DNA from: Spirochaetaceae bacterium
GTDB taxonomy: Bacteria; Spirochaetota; Spirochaetia; Treponematales; Breznakiellaceae
NCBI GenBank assembly: GCA_031269165.1
Contig: JAISZQ010000035.1
Span: 1-7,321 of the forward strand
DNA length: 7,321 nucleotides
Direction: 5' to 3'
Below the pieces are notes generated by a model. It saw only the letters and a program-made list of their open reading frames with translations, searched no databases and was not told the DNA's origin. Positions within the stretch are counted from its first letter, which is position 1. Every line of letters starts with the position of its first letter. The translations under genes and the position numbers were made by a program. This document shows positions 1 through 6,251 of the stretch, piece by piece.

Positions 1-83
1 CCGGAGTGATAACGCTGCATGAGGGCTGGACCCGGTTTCAGAACATATTTATGGGATGGCTCATCGCAAAAAGATGTGTATAA
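1..83 (+). CDS. Possible 3' end of an unknown gene (partial)
   Basis: The third frame is open from the window edge for 26 codons and stops at TAA 81-83. The visible residues are rich in aromatic amino acids (for example GWTRFQNIFMGWLIAKR), which could be the tail of a real protein. A strong GC hairpin begins 12 bases after the stop, as often seen at gene ends. I do not recognise a family, and 26 open codons in GC-rich DNA can occur by chance, so this is only a candidate. It does not resemble the C-terminus I would expect for the transposase type at the right edge. Confidence 0.2.
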   Translation, partial: GVITLHEGWTRFQNIFMGWLIAKRCV

Positions 84-95
84 ACGGTAGCCTCT

Positions 96-114
96 GCGGG
101 GGTTCCACCCCCGC
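96..114. repeat. GC-rich hairpin
   Basis: Arms GCGGGGGT (96-103) and ACCCCCGC (107-114) are perfect 8-bp complements around a 3-base loop. The hairpin follows the possible stop at 81-83, but no T-run follows it (the next bases are AACGCC), so a classical intrinsic terminator is not shown. It may instead be part of the G/C-rich repeat material that fills 84-560. Confidence 0.5.
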
Positions 115-159
115 AACGCCCCCGAATCACAGCGGAGGCGGACATCCTGCGGGGTTATT

Positions 160-193
160 GAACAGGCTCTAAGATAGGGAGCCGAGCCTGTTC
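160..193. repeat. Inverted repeat of the dispersed palindrome family
   Basis: GAACAGGCTC (160-169) and GAGCCTGTTC (184-193) are perfect 10-bp inverted arms around 14 bases. Both arms match the outer part of the palindrome that recurs at 1763-1791 and 6937-6975. The stretch 145-170 also resembles 523-548 (TCCTGC, then GGGTT, then AACAGGCTC, with a few mismatches). This suggests 160-169 is the right end of one repeat unit and 184-193 the left end of the next, so two units abut here. Confidence 0.65.
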
Positions 194-286
194 CAAAACT
201 GCGTTTGTAAAGGTTGCTGGGCAAGCGGAGATTGCGGGCAAGCAACGCTTGCCTTGCCAAGACGTGAGGTCTTGGAACAGCCTCCC
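184..286. repeat. Repeat unit of about 100 bp with inverted ends and inner hairpins
   Basis: The unit starts with GAGCCTGTTCCAAAAC (184-199) and ends with GTCTTGGAACAGCCTC (271-286 region), which are near-perfect inverted ends. Inside are two hairpins: GGCAAGC/GCTTGCC (237-243 and 247-253) and CCAAGAC/GTCTTGG (257-263 and 269-275) with loop GTGAG. The same GTGAG loop occurs in the perfect palindrome at 6937-6975, which ties the two copies together. No coding potential is seen. It looks like a small non-autonomous palindromic or MITE-like unit. Confidence 0.6.
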
Positions 287-300
287 CTGTGGTAAAACAG

Positions 301-315
301 GGGACATTTCTATTG
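301..315 (-). mobile_element. Insertion-sequence end motif, possible relic
   Basis: The 15 bases GGGACATTTCTATTG are the exact reverse complement of CAATAGAAATGTCCC at 7072-7086, inside the left end of the insertion sequence at the right edge. In this orientation the motif would be the right end of an element lying to its left, but no transposase is visible in the 300 bases on that side. Either a remnant or solo end survives here, or the two sites share a binding motif for another reason. The element boundary is not resolved. Confidence 0.45.
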
Positions 316-341
316 AACGTTGACAGCGCCTTGACATTCTC

Positions 342-370
342 TTGCTATAAAACTCGTTTTGTGTTATAAT
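342..370 (+). promoter_or_regulatory. Extended -10 sigma70-type promoter
   Basis: The -35 candidate TTGCTA (342-347) lies 17 bases upstream of a perfect TATAAT (365-370), which is preceded by TG one base away (TGTTATAAT, an extended -10). Two upstream TTGACA boxes (320-325 and 331-336) are badly spaced from this -10. The predicted start near 376-378 coincides with the left edge of the 376-547 repeat. The next gene downstream is the decarboxylase beta subunit at 616, so the leader would be about 240 bases long. A promoter carried by the neighbouring IS relic is an alternative reading. Confidence 0.5.
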
Positions 371-375
371 GTTTC

Positions 376-547
376 GAGGTTGTTTCAACACCTGAGGGGT
401 TTGGGGAACGAGTTCCCGGGGGGTTGCGGCTCCTTGACGGGGGCGTTACGGGGGTAGCGTAAGACCCTAAGCGCAAGCGGTGATCTGGAGCGAGGGGTCG
501 GCAATTTGCCGCGACTTCCCCCTCCTGCCGGGTTTTGAAACAGGCTC
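376..547. repeat. 172-bp inverted-repeat unit upstream of the decarboxylase
   Basis: The outer ends GAGGTTGTTTCAACA (376-390) and TTTTGAAACAGGCTC (533-547) are inverted copies that match at 12 of 15 positions. They are variants of the GAGGCTGTTCCAAAAC arm seen elsewhere in the window. Internal symmetry includes GGGAAC/GTTCCC near 404-418 and CGGCAA/TTGCCG near 499-512. The interior is G-rich and has no convincing gene. If the promoter at 342-370 is active, this unit would form the 5' leader of the transcript entering the decarboxylase gene. Confidence 0.55.
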
Positions 548-615
548 CTTCAACGAAGATAATTTTGTCCGGGGAAGCCGCGTTTTCGGGCACATTTTAG
601 AGGCAAGGACGGATA

Positions 616-1755
616 ATGGAATTTTTACTGGAAGGCATTCTCGCGTTAGGCTGGAAACAGGTGGTCATGTTCGGCATTGGCCTGTTGCTCATCTATCTGG
701 GAATCGCCAAGGAGTATGAGCCGGCGTTGCTTATGCCGATGGGGTTCGGGGCGATATTGGTCAACCTGCCGTTGAGCGGGGTGCTCAACCAGATGATGCC
801 CGGCATCGGGGAGACCCACGGGGTTATTCAGTGGCTTTTTGAGAAGGGGATCGGCGCGTCCGAGGTGATGCCGCTGTTGCTCTTCATCGGGATCGGCGCG
901 ATGATCGACTTCTCCCCGTTGCTTTCACGGCCCATTTACTTTTTGTTCGGGGCGGCGGCGCACTTCGGGATTTTTGCTACGGTGACGCTGTCCTGTCTCT
1001 TGGGGTTCAGTCTGAAGGATGCGGCGGCCATCGGCATCATTGGCGCAGCGGACGGGCCGACGACGATTCTCGTGTCCCAAGTGTTGCGCTCGGACTATCT
1101 GGGGCCGATCGCGGTGACGGCCTACTCGTATATGTCCCTCGTGCCGATCATTCAGCCTTTCGCCATCAGGCTGACCACGACGAAGAAGGAACGTTTAATC
1201 CGCATGGATCCGGTGGCGAGTACGGAGATTCCCCGCATCTTGAAGATCATCTTCCCGATCGCGGTGACGGTCATCGTGGGCTTTATCTCCCCCGCCGCCG
1301 TCGCGCTCATCGGCTTTTTGATGTTCGGCAACCTTATCCGCGAGTGCGGGGTGCTGGATTCTCTTTCCGAGACGGCGCAGAAGACTCTTTCCAACCTGAT
1401 AACGTTGCTCTTGGGGCTCACGATCGCCTTCACGCTGAAGGCGGACGAGTTTTTGACGGTTGACACGCTGAAGATCCTCGCGCTGGGGCTCTTCGCGTTC
1501 ATTCTCGATACGGTTGGCGGGGTGTTCTTTGTGAAGCTGATCAACCTGTTTTTGAAAAAGAAGATCAATCCCATGATCGGCGCGGCGGGGATTTCGGCGT
1601 TCCCGATGTCGTCTCGCGTCATTCAAAAACTCGCGCTCAAGGAAGACCCGACCAACATCTTCCTCATGCACGCGGTAAGCGCAAACGTTTCGGGGCAGAT
1701 CGCTTCGGTCGTGGCAAGCGGGCTGATTTTGAGCCTGATTGTCCAACATTTATAG
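616..1755 (+). CDS. oadB: Na+-translocating decarboxylase, beta subunit
   Basis: This is the integral-membrane subunit of a biotin-dependent sodium pump (OadB/GcdB/MmdB family). It decarboxylates carboxybiotin and couples this to Na+ export. The 379 residues are almost entirely hydrophobic segments, a usual family length. Family landmarks are GAMIDFSPL (94-102), ADGPT around Asp146, TAYSYM with Tyr172, and NPMIGAAGISAFPMSSR (318-334). Aligned to the Klebsiella OadB residues from memory, Asp203, Tyr229, Asn373, Gly377, Ser382 and Arg389 correspond to Asp146, Tyr172, Asn318, Gly322, Ser327 and Arg334, all present. AAGGA at 605-609 supports the start. The physiological substrate (oxaloacetate, methylmalonyl-CoA or glutaconyl-CoA) cannot be told from beta alone, so the symbol names the family. 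No alpha or biotin-carrier gene lies in the window. A minimal gamma-like gene follows. Confidence 0.93.
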   Translation: MEFLLEGILALGWKQVVMFGIGLLLIYLGIAKEYEPALLMPMGFGAILVNLPLSGVLNQMMPGIGETHGVIQWLFEKGIGASEVMPLLLFIGIGAMIDFSPLLSRPIYFLFGAAAHFGIFATVTLSCLLGFSLKDAAAIGIIGAADGPTTILVSQVLRSDYLGPIAVTAYSYMSLVPIIQPFAIRLTTTKKERLIRMDPVASTEIPRILKIIFPIAVTVIVGFISPAAVALIGFLMFGNLIRECGVLDSLSETAQKTLSNLITLLLGLTIAFTLKADEFLTVDTLKILALGLFAFILDTVGGVFFVKLINLFLKKKINPMIGAAGISAFPMSSRVIQKLALKEDPTNIFLMHAVSANVSGQIASVVASGLILSLIVQHL

Positions 1756-1762
1756 AGGGAAG

Positions 1763-1791
1763 CTGTTCCAAAACCTCAAGTTTTGGAACAG
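1763..1791. repeat. Intercistronic palindrome between beta and gamma-like genes
   Basis: CTGTTCCAAAAC (1763-1774) and GTTTTGGAACAG (1780-1791) form a perfect 12-bp stem with loop CTCAA. It is a compact copy of the dispersed repeat family and sits only 7 bases after the beta-subunit stop. The ribosome binding site of the next gene begins 4 bases after the stem. There is no T-run, so it is more likely an mRNA-stabilising or attenuating hairpin than a strong terminator. Confidence 0.7.
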
Positions 1792-1795
1792 GCTC

Positions 1796-1801
1796 GAGGA
1801 G
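1796..1801 (+). promoter_or_regulatory. Ribosome binding site that decides the gamma-like start
   Basis: GAGGAG lies 7 bases upstream of the ATG at 1809 but only 1 base upstream of the in-frame ATG at 1803. The spacing favours 1809 as the real start. Confidence 0.6.
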
Positions 1802-1808
1802 TATGGTA

Positions 1809-1946
1809 ATGAACGAGACTATTTTGAAGAACGCACTCGGTTCGCTTGATATAATGTGGAAAGGGATGCTGGGCCTTTTTGTGGTCTGTGGCGGTGTCGC
1901 GGTGATCATGATCGCCATCTCGAAACTGATGAAGGGCAAGAAGTAA
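1809..1946 (+). CDS. Short single-span membrane protein, gamma-like subunit of the Na+ pump
   Basis: The 45-residue product begins MNETILKNALG and has a short polar N-terminus, then one hydrophobic helix (from about MLGLFVVCGG to IMIAI), and ends in a basic tail (SKLMKGKK). This is the topology of OadG-type gamma subunits, which hold the membrane part of the pump to its carboxyltransferase. Position supports the role, because it directly follows the beta gene. Classical OadG is roughly twice as long, with a periplasmic or cytoplasmic tail that can bind a metal, and nothing of that tail is present. The reading frame stops cleanly and the following in-frame codons show no gamma-like sequence, so it is a short form rather than a visible truncation. 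An unrelated small membrane protein remains possible. Confidence 0.6.
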   Translation: MNETILKNALGSLDIMWKGMLGLFVVCGGVAVIMIAISKLMKGKK

Positions 1947-2264
1947 CTGCTCCTCATAAACGGGAACGAGAGGATTCAGGTGATGCGGGCGATTGACGAG
2001 CCCGCCGGGTGTATAGCCGCGAAAAGCGCGAAAAAGCTGGAAATCGCCGTTGTTCAAAGAAAATTTGGGTGAAAAAGGTGGTTTCGATCCTAATCCCGCC
2101 GGGTTGCCTCGCGCTGTCAACAAATGAAGGGTTCTTGTCCGCAGATTGCGCCGGAAGGCGACTGATTTTCACCGATTAAACGGGCGAAAGTGAATGACGT
2201 TGCCCTGCATACCTTCTGTTGCCTGGAGCGTGTTCCTTTCGTCTGTGTTATAAAGAGGTGTCTT
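1947..2264. other. Intergenic region without a supported gene
   Basis: These 318 bases separate the decarboxylase genes from the next gene run. No frame on either strand gives a recognisable product. CCCGCCGGGT occurs twice (2001-2010 and 2095-2104). Near 2143-2184 there is low-complexity text in which ATT recurs (CAGATTGCGC, CTGATTTTCACC, GATTAAAC), with a small CGCC/GGCG hairpin. I see no T-rich terminator and no promoter with good spacing. Confidence 0.5.
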
Positions 2265-3494
2265 ATGAAATATTGGTTTTTTGCGTTTTGTTTCGTGTTT
2301 CTGTCGGTTCTCGGTTTTTCCCAAAGCCCAAACGAAACGTTTCCCCGTTTGACACCGGATCCGAAGGCGGTCGAATACGGCGAGGTTCAAAACCATTCGT
2401 GGAGAGATCTGGCGGAAATCGCGCTCTGGGCGTCGGGGGTCGATCCTTACGCGGCGGTGACGGCGAACAAGGAGAAGACCACTTACATGGCCCTTTTTGA
2501 TGCGCTTGTGGAAGCGTTGTCCGTTGCGGTCAAGGAAGGGGAAACGGAAAAAAGCGATGCGGAAAAGGCCGAGCGTGTCCTCCAGTTCATGTACGAGAAA
2601 ACGCTGAAACGGTATTCGCTCAACCAGACCCAGCTTGACGTGTTGCTCTCTTCGGGCACGTACAACTGCGTCTCCTCGGCCGTGTTTTACCTCGTTCTGG
2701 GAAAGAGCCTCGGCCTTGACGTGAAAGGGGTCGTCACCCGCGACCATGCGTTTGCCACGGTCGAGTCGGAGGGCGCGTTAATCGACATTGAGACGACGAA
2801 CAAATTCGGCTTCAACCCCGGCAACAAAAAGGAGTTTACCGACAATTTTGGAAAAACAACCGGGTTCGCCTATGTTCCGCCGGGAAACTACCGGAACCGC
2901 GCCCAGATAAGCCCGATCGAGCTTGTGTCGCTCATCATGGGCAATAGAATATCCATGCTTGAGTCGCGCAAGAGATTTGCCGACGCGCTTCCGCTTGCCG
3001 TTGACCGTGCGGCGTTGCTTGCAAAACGGGAGGCCCCGGTTGATTCCCCGCTTTTTTCCGACCCGGTAGCCGACCGGATGGACCGCGTTTTCAATGTTGC
3101 GGGCAACTTTCTCAACAGCCGTAAAGAGGAGGATGCGCTTGCCTTTGCCGATTACGCGAAACCGGTCTATCCTGACGACGCGCGCTGGGAGGAGATTCAG
3201 TACAGCGCGGTGAACAACATTGTCGCAAAGTACCTCCGCTCAAACAAAATTGCCGACGCAAAAACCGCGCTCGAAGAAAACCGCAATCGCTACCGCGAAG
3301 AACAGCACGATAAACTTGCCGGGATCGTCGCCCAAGCCGAGGCGGTGAGTTACCACAACCAGTTCGCGGCACTCTTTAATCGGCGGAAATACGAAGACGC
3401 GAAGGCCGTCCTCGATCTCGCGCTGAAAACCTTCCCCGACGACCGCCAGTTAAACCGCGATAGGGAAGCAGTCGATAAAGCGTTGAAAGGATAG
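2265..3494 (+). CDS. Secreted transglutaminase-like protein with C-terminal TPR-like repeats
   Basis: The product has 409 residues. Residues 1-20 form a signal peptide (MKYW, a Phe/Val/Leu core, ending GFSQ) with no lipobox cysteine, so export to the periplasm or surface is expected. Residues about 100-180 look like a transglutaminase/papain-type fold: TYNCVSSAVFY with Cys135, RDHAFATV with His161, and LIDIETT with Asp174 (or Glu176) as the acid, in the right order and spacing. Residues about 276-400 contain three helical-pair segments of TPR type, the last reading FNRRKYEDAKAVLDLALKTF. The substrate is unknown; peptide cleavage, crosslinking or a catalytically silent scaffold are all possible. 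Start: AGAGG at 2254-2258 and the signal peptide favour 2265 over the in-frame ATG at 2190. It heads a run of four close genes and lies 56 bases before the lipoprotein gene. Confidence 0.8.
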   Translation: MKYWFFAFCFVFLSVLGFSQSPNETFPRLTPDPKAVEYGEVQNHSWRDLAEIALWASGVDPYAAVTANKEKTTYMALFDALVEALSVAVKEGETEKSDAEKAERVLQFMYEKTLKRYSLNQTQLDVLLSSGTYNCVSSAVFYLVLGKSLGLDVKGVVTRDHAFATVESEGALIDIETTNKFGFNPGNKKEFTDNFGKTTGFAYVPPGNYRNRAQISPIELVSLIMGNRISMLESRKRFADALPLAVDRAALLAKREAPVDSPLFSDPVADRMDRVFNVAGNFLNSRKEEDALAFADYAKPVYPDDARWEEIQYSAVNNIVAKYLRSNKIADAKTALEENRNRYREEQHDKLAGIVAQAEAVSYHNQFAALFNRRKYEDAKAVLDLALKTFPDDRQLNRDREAVDKALKG

Positions 3495-3550
3495 GGGGGT
3501 TAATCACGGGCAACCACAGGTGGTGCCAAGCGGTACCGGAGGAAGAGACG

Positions 3551-4402
3551 ATGAGACGAATACACGGCGCATTATTGGTTTTCGTTGCGGCACTGGTTCT
3601 GGCGGGGTGCGGCGGCGCAAAAAAGGAAGTTGCGGACGCGATGCAGACGGCCGATGGCGGGGCGGGGAGTGCTGAACGGTCGGCGGCGGCCGAGGCGGGA
3701 AGTGTGCCGATTGGCACTGCGGAACGGAAACTGGTCTACAGCGCGACGCTTTCCCTTCGGGTCGGCACTTTTGAGGAGGCGGAACGGCGCGTCAACGAGT
3801 TGTTGGCCCGTTATCAAGGCTACTCGTCCCGAACAAGCGCGAGCGAGACTTCGCGGGATTGGACGATCCGTGTTCCCGCCACCTCCTATCGGGACGCGCT
3901 TGCCGACTGTGCCGCCATCGGCAGGGTAACCCGGCGGTCGGAAGAGGCCGACGATGTAACCCTGCGCTTTTATGACGTGGAAGGCCGCCTCAACACGAAA
4001 CGCGAGTTGTTACAAACGTTTCGGTCTTACTTGGCGAGGGCGAATACTATGGAAGAAATGCTCGGCGTTGAGGCGCGTATCGCGGAACTCGAAGACGAGA
4101 TCGACCGTCTTGGCGGGGAGTTTGCGGCCTTGAACAACCAGATCGACTACGCGACCATCAGGGTGTCGGTGTGGAATGCGGCTGTTCCGGCACGTGATAC
4201 GTTGGGCGAGCGGCTTCGGGAACTTTTCGGTTTTTTCGGGGCGTTCCTGCGCGGTGTCGCGGTGGTTCTCGTCGGTATCGTGGTCTACGGCGTTCCGGTT
4301 GTCGTCGTGCTCGCGGCCCTTTTCTGGTTGCTCTTGGGCAGGGTCGGGCTCCTGCGCAAGCTGTGGCGGCTTATTGGTCGCGGCGCCGGAACAAGAACGT
4401 AA
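3551..4402 (+). CDS. DUF4349-domain lipoprotein
   Basis: The product has 283 residues. Residues 1-20 are a lipoprotein signal (MRRIHG, hydrophobic core, lipobox LAGC with Cys20). A low-complexity Ala/Gly/Glu linker follows to about 57. Residues 59-208 match the DUF4349 pattern: RKLVYSATLSLRV, then ARYQGYSS, WTIRVPA, IGRVTRRS, a YDVEGRL segment, a helical coiled-coil stretch at about 144-198, and NNQIDYATIRVSV. A membrane helix spans about 236-263, followed by a basic tail, so the protein would be held at both ends. The molecular function of DUF4349 is not established. GGAGG at 3538-3542 lies 8 bases before the ATG. The gene ends 7 bases before the mnmG start, suggesting co-transcription. Confidence 0.9.
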   Translation: MRRIHGALLVFVAALVLAGCGGAKKEVADAMQTADGGAGSAERSAAAEAGSVPIGTAERKLVYSATLSLRVGTFEEAERRVNELLARYQGYSSRTSASETSRDWTIRVPATSYRDALADCAAIGRVTRRSEEADDVTLRFYDVEGRLNTKRELLQTFRSYLARANTMEEMLGVEARIAELEDEIDRLGGEFAALNNQIDYATIRVSVWNAAVPARDTLGERLRELFGFFGAFLRGVAVVLVGIVVYGVPVVVVLAALFWLLLGRVGLLRKLWRLIGRGAGTRT

Positions 4403-4409
4403 GCGCGGC

Positions 4410-6224
4410 ATGGGCATGGACTTCGACGTTATCGTCATCGGTGGAGGACACGCGGGCATTGAAGCGGCTCTCGCGGCGGCGCGGCTTGGCTGTCAGACGG
4501 CACTTGTTACGCAGAACCCCGACCGAATCGGGGCACTCTCCTGCAACCCGGCGATGGGCGGGCTTGCCAAGGGGAACCTCGTGCGGGAAGTGGACGCGCT
4601 CGGCGGGGAAATCGGCCGGTTCACCGACGCCGCTTGCATCCAGTACCGCGTTCTCAACCGTTCGCGGGGACCGGCGGTACAGGCTCCTCGCGCCCAGACG
4701 GACAAGGCGTTCTATCAGGCGATGGCGCGGAAGGCGGTCGAAGGGCAGGGCGGGTTGTCTGTCATCATGGACACGGCTGTTGACCTGTTGACCGCGAGTG
4801 CCGATACGGGGGGCGGGGTTCAGGGCGTTGTTACGGCAAGGGGGCACCGGATCGGGGCGAAGGCGGTCGTGCTGGCGGGCGGTACTTTTATAGAAGGCAA
4901 AATCTTTATCGGCGAGTACGAGGCGGCGGAAGGGCGGCTTGGGGAGACGGCGGCTATGGGGCTGGGAACGGCACTCCGCAGGCTCGCGTTTCCGGTGGGC
5001 CGCCTCAAGACCGGGACGCCCGCCCGGCTTGCATCCGGCACCATCGACTATACCCGCATGGAACGACAGGACGGCGAAACACGGCAACCGTTTAGTTTTG
5101 ACACAGGGATTGACCCGCACGGAGATGGCGGCCCCCTTCCAGATGCACCCTGCTACATCACGCACACGACCGCCGAGACGCACCGCATCATTCGGGAGAA
5201 CATTCACCGCTCGCCGCTCTACAGCGGGAAGATCGTCGGCGTGGGGCCGCGTTACTGCCCGTCGATCGAGGACAAGGTGATGCGCTTCCCCGACCGGACG
5301 AGCCACCATCTCTTCGTCGAGCCGGAAGGCCATTACACGAGCGAGATTTACCTCAACGGCGCGTCAAGTTCACTGCCGGAAGACGTGCAGGAGGCGTTTA
5401 TCCACAGCATTCCCGGCCTCGAACACGCGCATATTGTCCGCCCGGCCTATGCCGTCGAGTATGACTATATCGACCCGCTCCACCTCTACCCGACGCTGGA
5501 GAGCAAACTCCTTGCGGGCTTTTTCTGCGCGGGCCAGACTAACGGCTCATCAGGCTACGAGGAAGCCGCCGCCCAGGGCATCGTTGCCGGAATCAACGCC
5601 GCCGCAAAGGTGAATGGCGAGCCGCCCCTTCTTTTAGGCCGGGACGAAGCCTATATTGGGGTACTCATCGACGACCTCACCACGCTGGGCACGAAGGAAC
5701 CCTACCGAATGTTCACGAGCCGCGCCGAACACCGCCTTCTCCTCCGCGCCGACACCGCCGACCGCCGCCTTACCCCCAAGGCCGCCGGGTTCATCGGGTT
5801 AATACCTGACGACCGCTGGGAACGTTTTCAGGAAAAATGCCGGGGGATCGACCTCGTAAAAAGTCTCCTCTTGAGCGGCAAGGCGATGGACGGGCAGATT
5901 GCGGGTTATCCTGCCGAATGGGTCGAAACCGCCGCGCTGGACGTAAAGTATGCGGGCTACATCGAAAAAGAACAACGGATCATCGACCGCCGCGCGCACA
6001 TGGAAAAGATAAGACTGCCGCCCGACATGGACTACGCGAACCTCGCGGGCCTCTCCGCCGAGTCGCGGGAAAAGCTCGCCAACGTGCGCCCCCTCACCAT
6101 CGGCCAAGCCTCGCGCATCAGCGGCATCCGTCAGGGCGACATCGCCTTCCTCGTGACCCTCATGGCAAAGAAACGGGGCGCGGCAAAACTCGGCACGGTA
6201 GACGAACCGCCTGAAATAGGGTAG
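4410..6224 (+). CDS. mnmG: tRNA uridine-5-carboxymethylaminomethyl modification enzyme MnmG (GidA)
   Basis: MnmG is the FAD-binding partner of MnmE. The complex adds (carboxymethyl)aminomethyl groups to C5 of wobble uridine in certain tRNAs in the cytoplasm. The 604 residues match the long MnmG form rather than the shorter TrmFO. Visible features are the dinucleotide-binding IGGGHAGIEAA (10-20), LSCNPAMGG with Cys45, GPRYCPSIEDKVMRF (279-293) with Cys283, AGQTNGSSGYEEAAAQG (374-390), VKYAGYI (512-518) and the C-terminal TIGQASRISG (563-572). The two cysteines correspond to the conserved pair Cys47 and Cys277 of E. coli. Start: ATG 4410 and ATG 4416 both fit (MGMDFD or MDFD), and neither has a good ribosome site. 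Re-initiation after the upstream stop at 4402 is plausible. The frame stays open upstream to 4176, but that part overlaps the lipoprotein gene and is not MnmG-like. Confidence 0.97.
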   Translation: MGMDFDVIVIGGGHAGIEAALAAARLGCQTALVTQNPDRIGALSCNPAMGGLAKGNLVREVDALGGEIGRFTDAACIQYRVLNRSRGPAVQAPRAQTDKAFYQAMARKAVEGQGGLSVIMDTAVDLLTASADTGGGVQGVVTARGHRIGAKAVVLAGGTFIEGKIFIGEYEAAEGRLGETAAMGLGTALRRLAFPVGRLKTGTPARLASGTIDYTRMERQDGETRQPFSFDTGIDPHGDGGPLPDAPCYITHTTAETHRIIRENIHRSPLYSGKIVGVGPRYCPSIEDKVMRFPDRTSHHLFVEPEGHYTSEIYLNGASSSLPEDVQEAFIHSIPGLEHAHIVRPAYAVEYDYIDPLHLYPTLESKLLAGFFCAGQTNGSSGYEEAAAQGIVAGINAAAKVNGEPPLLLGRDEAYIGVLIDDLTTLGTKEPYRMFTSRAEHRLLLRADTADRRLTPKAAGFIGLIPDDRWERFQEKCRGIDLVKSLLLSGKAMDGQIAGYPAEWVETAALDVKYAGYIEKEQRIIDRRAHMEKIRLPPDMDYANLAGLSAESREKLANVRPLTIGQASRISGIRQGDIAFLVTLMAKKRGAAKLGTVDEPPEIG

Positions 6225-6251
6225 TGTTTATTTGAAGCAGAGGAGGCAGGT

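Noticed and set aside
155..593. CRISPR-like reading of the repeat cluster
   Set aside because: Arms alternate in orientation, spacing is irregular and there are no regular unique spacers, so this is a palindromic repeat cluster and not an array.
480..719. + strand frame of 79 codons overlapping the repeat unit and the beta gene start
   Set aside because: It overlaps the well-supported beta gene in another frame and lies mostly in repeat DNA.
1195..1749. Minus-strand open frames opposite the decarboxylase beta gene
   Set aside because: Charged, low-complexity Arg/Asp-rich text typical of the complement of a membrane-protein gene; no motif or ribosome site supports them.
1983..2072. Tiny + strand frame of 29 codons after the gamma-like gene
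   Set aside because: Too short, with a poorly placed ribosome site and no recognisable sequence. It is simply the continuation of the gamma-like frame after its stop.
1954..2172. Minus-strand frame of 72 codons in the 1947-2264 gap
   Set aside because: Composition is Arg/Ser/Phe rich without a domain, and it overlaps low-complexity intergenic repeats.
2246..2254. Promoter-like TGTGTTATAAA just before the transglutaminase-like gene
   Set aside because: It resembles an extended -10, but no -35 is suitably placed and the start point would fall after the ribosome site.
2190..2264. Upstream start at 2190 for the transglutaminase-like gene
   Set aside because: It would bury the signal peptide behind 25 residues, while 2265 has a good AGAGG site and gives a normal signal peptide.
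3509..3527. Small hairpin between the transglutaminase-like and lipoprotein genes
   Set aside because: GGC-ACCA pairs with TGGT-GCC only with a bulge, and no T-run follows, so a terminator inside this gene run is not supported.
4371..5333. Long minus-strand open frame (320 codons) opposite mnmG
   Set aside because: It is fully antisense to a confidently identified gene, is rich in Arg and Pro as expected from GC-rich complement, and shows no domain.
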